Of a DNA stretch of 5,915 bases, positions 1 through 5,502 are shown one piece after another. Positions within the stretch are counted from its first letter, which is position 1. Each line of letters begins with the position of its first letter. Origin of the DNA: Candidatus Poseidoniaceae archaeon. Lineage in GTDB: Archaea; Thermoplasmatota; Poseidoniia; Poseidoniales; Poseidoniaceae. The stretch covers positions 1 through 5,915 of the forward strand of contig JASLVI010000096.1 of the NCBI GenBank assembly GCA_030741455.1. The letters run 5' to 3'. Under the pieces are notes generated by a model. The model was not told where the DNA came from. It made no database searches and saw only the letters and a program-made list of their open reading frames with translations. A program made the translations under genes and the position numbers.

Positions 1-23
1 ATGGTGTTCCATTCAAATTTAGA

Positions 24-30
24 TTTATAT
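24..30 (+). promoter_or_regulatory. Possible archaeal TATA box (TTTATAT) upstream of the M28 peptidase gene
   Basis: TTTATAT is the best TATA-like match before the peptidase gene. A start of transcription about 25 bases downstream would fall near base 53, leaving a leader of roughly 50 bases before the ATG at 104. The leader carries no clear Shine-Dalgarno sequence. The region is AT-rich, so a chance match is quite possible. Confidence 0.25.
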
Positions 31-103
31 GTTGTTCTGAATAGATTCTCGGTGTTTGTTTTCAAGCAAAGTATTGAGATAGAGATATGTTTTGCGTTGA
101 ACC

Positions 104-172
104 ATGGGGAGAGATGCACGAAGGGCATTCGGCCTGGTATGCATCATGATGCTCGCTCCACTTGCTGGATGT
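104..172 (+). other. Lipoprotein signal peptide with RR motif and lipobox LAGC
   Basis: These codons encode residues 1-23. The n-region MGRDARR is followed by a hydrophobic stretch (about 8-20) and the lipobox L-A-G-C ending at Cys23. The ARRAFG stretch partly resembles the twin-arginine consensus (S/T)RRxFLK, so export of the folded protein by Tat is possible; it lacks the leading Ser/Thr and the L-K end, so Sec is equally plausible. Confidence 0.8.
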
Positions 173-1879
173 TTTGGTGAGGGAGATAAAGATCTGCAAA
201 TTGGACAGGGTGATGTTGTAATCACTCCTGAAGTTATTATTGGTGGCGTCTTTCAAGGCCTTACAATATCGGCTGATCGGGCTCTTTCGGCATTCGTCCC
301 TTATTTGATTTTGAATGAAGATACTGGTTTTGTTCAAAATTCAACAGTCGTTGACCTCAAAGCAGGAGAAAGTGTCTTGTTGACCGTTCTTGCGCCACCT
401 CGAACTGATACTGCTGTCGTTCTTCTCGGAGATTACCAACGCGAAAATTGGCCTATTCGTGATTTGAATGAATCGTGGAAAACTTGGTTGGAGCGTGGTG
501 GATTTGATGATAAAAATGCGCAAGGCGTCTCTGTGGTTGATGATGTTAATGGTAGTTTGAGTACGGTTCAAGCATCGGGTGTAAATGGGGATGCTGTTAC
601 GGCTGTTGTTCTTTCAGTCGAACGACAACAAGCGCCTGGTTTTTCTGAAGCTGAAGGTGGACGTCATTCAACAGGTATAGTCGATGGTCGAACCGTCTTT
701 AATTACATCAACGTGATGTCCGATGAAACATCCGATCCAACAGATGCTGCTGATGGTGCTGTTGGTTATCTCGATCGTTGGGCTGGGCAAGGAAACGCTG
801 CCTACGAGGATGCTGCTCAATACCTGATTCAAACGATGGAAAATTTTGGACTCGAAGTCATTACGCAGCGTTTTGTCTATGATTCCTTGATGACTGGTGC
901 TCAGAACCCGGAAGCGTACAACATATGTGGGTATCGTTGGGGTGAAGTTGACAGGGACAAGTGGATGGTTTTTGGTGCGCACTTCGACATCGCCCCTCCG
1001 ATTAACGGAGGTATGATTTCCCCACACCTTCCTGGGGTAGGAAGAACGTATGGGACTCGTGTTGGTGCCTATGATAATACTGCGGGCACAGGAATGGTAC
1101 TCACTGTAGCAGAAGCAATGGCTGATTTTAGCACTCGAAACACGATGGTTTTCTGCCTTTGGTCGGGTGAAGAGGGTGGAAAGCGCGGTAGTGATTTCTG
1201 GACTGATTATTGGGTTAAGGAAGATAATCCAAACGTCGAAGTTACCAATTATGTCAACCTCGACATGGCTGGAGTAAACTGGCCAGGTGGAGGGGGTGCT
1301 CCGTGTGGTAACAACCATGGCGGTGGTGAAGGGAATTGTGACCCTGATCCTACCGTCGATGAAGATGGTTATCCAAAAGATGAGGAAGTATGGCCTATGC
1401 GAGTCTACATTGGCCCCAGTTTGGACCATGATGTCATGAACCAGCCAGGGATGGTTGGCCTTGCTATGTGGATTGGTTCCGATGCCATTGGCGTGGAAGA
1501 ACAAATGGCGCCCCTTCTTGGAGAAGGGTATGATGCTGAAACATGGAAGGTTGATGATTGGTATGCGAAGGATCGTCCTGAAATTATCGTTTACGAAGAT
1601 ACGACTGCTCGTTCAGACCATGCCACGTTCCAGGACAATCTCGGTACAGTTACAATGGGCTTTGGAGGCCTTGTTGATGGGTATTGGTGCTACCATCAAA
1701 CATGCGATACTGTTGATGAAATGATCGATTGGATGGATACAACTGGTAAAGACTACGGAGAAGAGCGGAGTGGAACTAGCAATCTTGTTGATGCTCTCGA
1801 CACAATCACATGGTGGGCCACATACTCCTTTTTCCACCTCGACCAGGATCCAATAAGAAATGCATACTTAGATGAGTGA
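104..1879 (+). CDS. Secreted M28-family zinc aminopeptidase/carboxypeptidase-like lipoprotein
   Basis: This 591-residue protein is a probable cell-surface exopeptidase that removes single residues from peptides with a two-zinc centre. The first 23 residues form a lipoprotein signal: basic n-region with RR at 6-7, hydrophobic core, then LAGC with Cys23 as lipidation site. Residues about 24-185 form an N-terminal region I cannot assign. The M28 domain covers about 215-585 and shows the full set of expected residues: His293 and Asp295 in GAHFD, bridging Asp324 in GAYDNTAGT, Glu356-Glu357 in WSGEEGG (base and ligand), Asp387 in NLDMAG, and His506 in SDHATF. CYHQTCDTVD (529-538) matches the loop near the C-terminus of many M28 enzymes, with a possible Cys529-Cys534 disulfide. 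A Gly-, Asp- and Cys-containing insertion lies at about 394-429. ATG 104 is the first start after an in-frame TGA at 98-100. The family is secure; whether it is an amino- or carboxypeptidase is not determined. Confidence 0.93.
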   Translation: MGRDARRAFGLVCIMMLAPLAGCFGEGDKDLQIGQGDVVITPEVIIGGVFQGLTISADRALSAFVPYLILNEDTGFVQNSTVVDLKAGESVLLTVLAPPRTDTAVVLLGDYQRENWPIRDLNESWKTWLERGGFDDKNAQGVSVVDDVNGSLSTVQASGVNGDAVTAVVLSVERQQAPGFSEAEGGRHSTGIVDGRTVFNYINVMSDETSDPTDAADGAVGYLDRWAGQGNAAYEDAAQYLIQTMENFGLEVITQRFVYDSLMTGAQNPEAYNICGYRWGEVDRDKWMVFGAHFDIAPPINGGMISPHLPGVGRTYGTRVGAYDNTAGTGMVLTVAEAMADFSTRNTMVFCLWSGEEGGKRGSDFWTDYWVKEDNPNVEVTNYVNLDMAGVNWPGGGGAPCGNNHGGGEGNCDPDPTVDEDGYPKDEEVWPMRVYIGPSLDHDVMNQPGMVGLAMWIGSDAIGVEEQMAPLLGEGYDAETWKVDDWYAKDRPEIIVYEDTTARSDHATFQDNLGTVTMGFGGLVDGYWCYHQTCDTVDEMIDWMDTTGKDYGEERSGTSNLVDALDTITWWATYSFFHLDQDPIRNAYLDE

Positions 1880-1894
1880 TTGGTTCAATTTTGC

Positions 1895-1902
1895 TTATTA
1901 AA
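1895..1902 (+). promoter_or_regulatory. Likely TATA box (TTATTAAA) for the acidic-protein operon
   Basis: TTATTAAA lies in the short gap after the peptidase stop codon. A transcription start about 25 bases further on would fall near 1922-1928, just ahead of a GAGG element (1930-1933) and the ATG at 1941. The spacing fits an archaeal promoter with a short leader. It also means the ATG at 1917 would lie upstream of the transcript start, which supports 1941 as the true start. Confidence 0.4.
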
Positions 1903-1929
1903 GGCACACAAGTTATATGCAAACGTCGC

Positions 1930-1933
1930 GAGG
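1930..1933 (+). promoter_or_regulatory. Shine-Dalgarno GAGG that selects ATG 1941
   Basis: GAGG sits 7 bases before the ATG at 1941. No comparable element lies at proper distance from the upstream in-frame ATG at 1917, so this site decides the start in favour of the shorter protein. Confidence 0.5.
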
Positions 1934-1940
1934 CAATGCT

Positions 1941-2474
1941 ATGGAAGATGGTCAAACACCCTTTGTAAATTGGGTCAAAACGAATGCTTCGACAGCGAGT
2001 ATGTTGTCAATTATCATGCTTATTTTTGCAGCTTGGGCTGCTGTTGAAATCGTTACAAACGTCACAGGAAATGAAATCCCTCCAGTGACTGGTATGGAAA
2101 CCAACAGTGATGCTGATGATACACAACGAACCAACAACGGCGCAATCATTGGACTTGGAGCTGTTGCTGGAACAATGGGTCTTGTCCTCCAACTTCTCAT
2201 TCCCCGTGAAGAATCTGATGAGGTCATCGAATTGATGCCCGATGAAGATGAGGAGATTGACGAAGTCGTTGATGTGATGATGGAAGATATCGAATCGGAA
2301 GATGAAGATGAATCTGAGGATTCTACGGATGAATCTGAAGAGAGTGATTCAGACGATGAGGGGGATAGTTTTGAAGAAGGTGATGAAGTCGCTGAGGATG
2401 AAGGCGAGGATTCTCAAGAAGAGGAAGCCCCTGAAGAAGAGGAAAAAACTCCTGTCAAAAAGAGGAAATTTTGA
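1941..2474 (+). CDS. Small membrane protein with two TM segments and a long polyacidic tail (unknown function)
   Basis: From ATG 1941 the product is 177 residues; a longer in-frame start at 1917 would add 8 residues but lacks a Shine-Dalgarno. Two hydrophobic segments at about 19-41 and 67-87 suggest a membrane hairpin, joined by a hydrophilic loop with Asn and Asp. Residues 90-168 are about 61 percent Asp/Glu (48 of 79 by my count), with many interspersed Ser, and the last nine residues turn basic (KTPVKKRKF). No enzyme motif is visible. The likely topology, both ends in the cytoplasm with the tail facing inward, is an inference from the few charged residues near the segments. The gene is followed after 11 bases by the 679-residue gene, whose ribosome site overlaps this stop codon, so the products are probably made together. 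The tail could bind a basic partner, cations or act as a nucleic-acid mimic; none of these is shown by the sequence. Confidence 0.8.
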   Translation: MEDGQTPFVNWVKTNASTASMLSIIMLIFAAWAAVEIVTNVTGNEIPPVTGMETNSDADDTQRTNNGAIIGLGAVAGTMGLVLQLLIPREESDEVIELMPDEDEEIDEVVDVMMEDIESEDEDESEDSTDESEESDSDDEGDSFEEGDEVAEDEGEDSQEEEAPEEEEKTPVKKRKF

Positions 2475-2479
2475 GGTGA
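2473..2479 (+). promoter_or_regulatory. Strong Shine-Dalgarno GAGGTGA overlapping the upstream stop codon
   Basis: GAGGTGA matches the archaeal anti-Shine-Dalgarno sequence very well and lies 6 bases before ATG 2486. Its first two bases are the last two of the TGA (2472-2474) of the acidic-protein gene. Ribosomes ending that gene would be placed on this site, which points to translational coupling. Confidence 0.7.
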
Positions 2480-2485
2480 AGAAAA

Positions 2486-4525
2486 ATGTGGGAACATCGA
2501 GCGGTATCGCATAAACAATTCAAAGAAAGTGGAAGAATTACACCTACTGAAACGTACGTTCAGTTGATGGATAAAGTCGAAGATGCGGTAAAAGACGCAC
2601 AAAAAATGCCATTCGACAATGAAGAATTCCTCAAGTACATCCCAACACATGGTCCTTGGGAGCCAATTCACGAAACAGATGATACAAAAGGCGATCCTCG
2701 AACAAGATATATTGGTCCAGGGCGTCCTAAATTATTGAACACAAATCTATTCCTTGGCTCAACATGGATTGAATCGGAACGATTCAAGTTTGAACGCCGA
2801 ATCAGTACACTCTCTGATTTCTTGAAGCAAAAAACTGTTGTTAATGCAAACATGTGGACGCCAAAGCAATTGGTTACAACACAGACATTCTTCTTCTGTT
2901 CAACTGGTGACGAGGAGCGTTTGGGAGGTTCGATGCTCACTGGTGAAACAGTCGCTGATAGCCATCCTTTCCTCGGAACAGGTGGAGATGAAGACGGTGT
3001 TTCAGAATGGGAGCCAATCCTTTGGGGCCTTGGCCATCGAGGTGTTGTGCCTGATTCAGACCCTCAAGACAAGGTCTACTATCCATCGCTTATGCATCGT
3101 GGTGTAGCTTTCAACAACCGCTTGGGTTGGATTCGTTACTCCCCTGCTGGATTTGGTAAGGATGCGAGTGGTTATTTGATGACTAAGCCAACCACATGGA
3201 TTCATCCTGCGGTTGATGGAAACAGAGATACTGCGACAGCATTTAATCTCCTCGTCAACCTCCCTGATCGTCGAATCTCATTCGGTGAAGAAGGAATTAC
3301 TGACGTTTTCATGACAACTGGAAAGACTTCTCTATACACAATGATGGGGATGATGAGTTCCTCAACTGTTCGACAAATGTTTGGAGCAGGTTCTGAAATG
3401 GTTCCTCTTGAATTCCACTGTATTGAGCCAGGACTTGATGAGTGGATTAAGAACGCAAGTGATGAAGATAAGTATGCTCGGTTGTTCGAAGTGACTGCCT
3501 GTCTTGGATACATGCTCACCGATCCTAAGGTCGGCTCCCTTGGCGGCGCTGCAAAGCGACGTCGGCTTCTGATGTATCCTCACGACCAAGGAAACCTCTT
3601 GACCTGTGTCAATGCAAGTCAGGTCGCTGACCACGCATTGAAGTCAAACTATGCTGCCACCGTATTCACTAAACTTGACCAAGCTGATTTCATGAACCGT
3701 GTCGCTCGACGTTACAAGGCATATGCTGATCTCGTAACAGCAAGTGACTTCGCAAAAGGTGCACGCTGGATTAGTCAAGCAATGATTGAGGGAGATAAAA
3801 TCCTCGGACCAAACGTCCACTCAATTCTTGCAGTACGTGGATATGATATTCTCAATCTTGATGAGTATATGGAATCGTTCAATGATGTTTCGGCAGCTCC
3901 TGAGCGATTGATTCGACGTGTCGTTCAATCGGTTGCTACAAACGCTCTCAAGACCTTGTTCCCAATGGATATGCTCGGTGAAAGTGGTGGCAATCAGCCA
4001 TTCTCCCACATCTTTGCACCTGCAGGAAACAGTGAACAAGCACTCGTCTATTACACAGATATTCGCTTCCTTGTCCCAACATCAATTGACAAGTTGCGAA
4101 TGATTACTGGTGCTCGTGGAGCAGACCGTGGTCGAATGCGTGAAGCATATGGAAACATGACCGGTGCAGATCCAATGACTGGTCTTTCAATCATCGATTT
4201 GTGTCTACCGTTCCTTGCAGATATGGGTGAAGAATCATGGCAAACGGGTACTGGTCTAAATGAAGATGAAATCATTGTTGAAGTAACAATGGCCGTCAAC
4301 CCGGCAATCGTCTGGAAGAACCTTCTTGAGCCAACTACAAACGAAGTCTTCGATCTTCCAAAGGGTAAGAAGGGGACTGCTGCAAATGTATGGGGTGATA
4401 TGTTCATGACCAACGAGCCACTTCACGACAAGATGACCAAAGATGGACAAGGACATTATCTCAACTTGCTTCGATTGTGTTACCATTGGAGTCACGATAA
4501 GTCCAAGGAAATCCACGGCCTTTGA
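2486..4525 (+). CDS. Large soluble protein of unknown function (679 residues), operon partner of the acidic membrane protein
   Basis: I do not recognise this protein. It has no signal peptide and no convincing membrane segment, so it is probably cytosolic. Visible features: a charged, likely helical N-terminus (1-50); an aromatic-rich region with several Trp (W94, W124, W175, W180); a Gly/Asp-rich loop at about 140-172 following TTQTFFFCSTGDEERLGG; a Met-rich stretch YTMMGMM (284-290); a basic patch AAKRRR (355-360); and a C-terminal part with TGARGADRGRMR (541-552) and LRLCYHWSH (662-670). Six Cys (138, 312, 339, 374, 573, 665) are scattered and do not form a CxxC metal site. I see no P-loop, Rossmann GxGxxG or known catalytic signature. 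The start is fixed by the strong GAGGTGA six bases upstream. The reading frame is intact and codon use looks native. It could be a structural or assembly-forming protein, or a new enzyme; the sequence does not decide. Confidence 0.85.
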   Translation: MWEHRAVSHKQFKESGRITPTETYVQLMDKVEDAVKDAQKMPFDNEEFLKYIPTHGPWEPIHETDDTKGDPRTRYIGPGRPKLLNTNLFLGSTWIESERFKFERRISTLSDFLKQKTVVNANMWTPKQLVTTQTFFFCSTGDEERLGGSMLTGETVADSHPFLGTGGDEDGVSEWEPILWGLGHRGVVPDSDPQDKVYYPSLMHRGVAFNNRLGWIRYSPAGFGKDASGYLMTKPTTWIHPAVDGNRDTATAFNLLVNLPDRRISFGEEGITDVFMTTGKTSLYTMMGMMSSSTVRQMFGAGSEMVPLEFHCIEPGLDEWIKNASDEDKYARLFEVTACLGYMLTDPKVGSLGGAAKRRRLLMYPHDQGNLLTCVNASQVADHALKSNYAATVFTKLDQADFMNRVARRYKAYADLVTASDFAKGARWISQAMIEGDKILGPNVHSILAVRGYDILNLDEYMESFNDVSAAPERLIRRVVQSVATNALKTLFPMDMLGESGGNQPFSHIFAPAGNSEQALVYYTDIRFLVPTSIDKLRMITGARGADRGRMREAYGNMTGADPMTGLSIIDLCLPFLADMGEESWQTGTGLNEDEIIVEVTMAVNPAIVWKNLLEPTTNEVFDLPKGKKGTAANVWGDMFMTNEPLHDKMTKDGQGHYLNLLRLCYHWSHDKSKEIHGL

Positions 4526-4530
4526 TCAAA
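4521..4530. repeat. Perfect 10-bp palindrome TTTGATCAAA joining two convergent stop codons
   Basis: The palindrome contains the TGA of the forward 679-residue gene (4523-4525) and, on the other strand, the TGA of the M50 gene (4526-4528). There is no base between the two coding regions. No loop is present, so it is not a classical hairpin terminator, and no long T-run follows on either strand nearby. Confidence 0.6.
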
Positions 4531-5284
4531 AGAGATTTGAAAGCCAGATGACGAGTGTCATCGGTGAGTAAGGTGTCATCAGATAGATGATGATTGGTGA
4601 GAGGAAGATAAGGAAAAGTCCCCACCAAACACCATTGTTCCAATCCTTGACTTTGACTCCATCGAGTGGTCCAAATGGAAGCATGTTGAACAAACCAAGA
4701 ATGATGTTTGCACCAATCCAATAGAGAACAATATCGTAAATCATCGATTGCCACACGAATGCTCCATCTACGAGATACGCCATAGAACTGTAATCTTGAG
4801 CATTGGTCAGCATGAAGAGGAGTGCCCCGAGCGGTATTCCAATTATGAATAATCCAAGATTGACGAGAGGTCCAGCGATAGCAATATGGCCGTTTTGACG
4901 GCGTGTAACAAGTCCTGCGACCATAACCGCTCCTGGAGCCATAAAAAGTACGCCTAGAAAGAGAGCGATCAAGACACCAATCTGCAAACCCTTCGGATCT
5001 GCTCGAAATTCCGCCCAGCAACCGTTTTTCTTTGCAATTATTTTGTGACCTATTTCATGAAGTACGAATGCAGGCCCCACGGCAATCAACATAATTGGCA
5101 TGGAAATGAGAATTTGAAGGAGCCATGAGGAAGTACCATTCCGTGAAAGACCTCCAAGACCTCCTGCACTCATAAAGCCTAAAGCAAGCGTGAATGCCGC
5201 TGTAGCATAGAGAAGGTGTTTTTTTTCTTCTTCACTAAAGTGCCAAATCCCTCCTTTGTGTAAAGTTGGTTGTGATTGAGACAT
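4526..5284 (-). CDS. M50-family (site-2-protease-like) intramembrane zinc metallopeptidase
   Basis: The product from the chosen start is 252 residues, a compact form with no PDZ or CBS domain visible. The zinc site HEIGH lies at 76-80 (His76, Glu77 catalytic, His80) inside a hydrophobic segment. The third ligand is probably Asp208 in FNMLPFGPLDG (199-209), the family's second signature. AEFRADPKGL (91-100) and IAGPLVNLG (136-144) also fit archaeal M50 proteins. About six hydrophobic segments lie near 26-46, 54-80, 98-123, 132-160, 183-204 and 217-238. Such enzymes cut substrates within the membrane, often to release regulators, but the substrate here is unknown. The frame stays open upstream to 5500; I chose ATG 5284 because MSQSQPTLHKGGIWHFSEEE leads directly into the conserved start of the domain, while the upstream part is Ser/Arg-rich and chance-like. 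ATG 5305 is a second option (259 residues). It is convergent with the 679-residue gene and divergent from the zinc-ribbon gene. Confidence 0.9.
   Translation of the reverse strand: MSQSQPTLHKGGIWHFSEEEKKHLLYATAAFTLALGFMSAGGLGGLSRNGTSSWLLQILISMPIMLIAVGPAFVLHEIGHKIIAKKNGCWAEFRADPKGLQIGVLIALFLGVLFMAPGAVMVAGLVTRRQNGHIAIAGPLVNLGLFIIGIPLGALLFMLTNAQDYSSMAYLVDGAFVWQSMIYDIVLYWIGANIILGLFNMLPFGPLDGVKVKDWNNGVWWGLFLIFLSPIIIYLMTPYSPMTLVIWLSNLF
5045..5059 (-). other. HEIGH zinc-binding catalytic motif of the M50 peptidase
   Basis: Read on the reverse strand, the codons CAT GAA ATA GGT CAC give H-E-I-G-H, the HExxH metallopeptidase site, with both zinc-binding His and the catalytic Glu intact. The enzyme is therefore predicted to be active. 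Confidence 0.92.
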
Positions 5285-5358
5285 GACCCGAAAGAAACTG
5301 TTCATTGAAGAAGGTCTCGAAGTTTTTTGTCCAGCGTGGACTCTGTGTATTTTTTGGT

Positions 5359-5378
5359 GAGTCCCATAGAATGGACTC
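5359..5378. repeat. Bulged hairpin in the divergent intergenic region
   Basis: GAGTCC (5359-5364) pairs with GGACTC (5373-5378). After one bulged C (5365), AT pairs with AT (5366-5367 with 5371-5372) around a three-base loop AGA. A further copy of GGACTC at 5338-5343 could pair with the same GAGTCC, so alternative folds are possible. Confidence 0.4.
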
Positions 5379-5411
5379 GGCTCGAGAATGTCCGCTCTTG
5401 GGTCTCGAGCC
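5379..5411. repeat. Perfect 9-bp hairpin (GGCTCGAGA / TCTCGAGCC) in the divergent intergenic region
   Basis: The arms 5379-5387 and 5403-5411 are exact reverse complements separated by 15 bases. The hairpin directly abuts the bulged hairpin at 5359-5378. It lies between the divergent M50 and zinc-ribbon genes, so it could be a regulator site for one or both, or part of a structured leader. CTCGAG itself is palindromic, so each arm is also a possible dimer-binding half. Confidence 0.5.
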
Positions 5412-5490
5412 ATGATGTTCTCAGACGTTAGTCTTCTTTCAATGCTCGCTCGCGACGTACGAGACTTCATGTGTTTGAACGACGAGGATG

Positions 5491-5496
5491 GGATGA
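5491..5496 (+). promoter_or_regulatory. Weak Shine-Dalgarno-like GGATGA before the zinc-ribbon gene
   Basis: GGATGA ends 6 bases before ATG 5503 and resembles the GGTGA part of the archaeal ribosome site. It supports ATG 5503 over ATG 5509. The match is imperfect. Confidence 0.3.
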
Positions 5497-5502
5497 GCAA
5501 TC

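Noticed and set aside
1..12. A possible reverse-strand start (ATG at 12, reading M-E-H-H) leaving the window at the left
   Set aside because: Only four codons are visible, so a divergent upstream gene cannot be supported.
1..180. A forward frame from the ATG at the window's first base (59 codons)
   Set aside because: It overlaps the start of the M28 gene in a different frame, and its end is His/Cys/Trp-rich noise. The M28 signal peptide fixes the true frame.
668..1504. A 278-codon open frame antisense to the M28 gene
   Set aside because: It lies entirely opposite a gene whose catalytic residues are all intact; the translation is rich in Ser, Thr, Ile and His with no domain or ribosome site, typical of a shadow frame.
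1917..1940. The longer start of the acidic protein (adds 8 residues)
   Set aside because: It has no Shine-Dalgarno and would lie upstream of the transcription start predicted from the TATA-like box; GAGG at 1930-1933 fits ATG 1941 instead.
2226..2460. GA-rich repeats as a possible repeat array
   Set aside because: The units are irregular and follow codons for Glu, Asp and Ser, so the repeat character is explained by the protein's acidic tail.
2302..2514. A Lys/Leu/Arg-rich forward frame (70 codons) inside the acidic-tail region
   Set aside because: It is the off-frame reading of GAA/GAT repeats that encode the acidic tail, which yields Lys- and Arg-rich products by composition alone.
4461..5021. 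A 186-codon reverse-strand frame overlapping the M50 gene
   Set aside because: It is another frame of the same strand, begins inside the M50 gene and crosses into the opposite gene. It is Arg/Ser/Trp-rich with no motif, while the M50 frame has HEIGH and membrane segments.
5401..5502. A possible tRNA or C/D-box RNA in the intergenic region
   Set aside because: No acceptor stem with a T-loop GTTCGA block was found, and ATGATGT near 5412 is only a partial C box with no matching D box.
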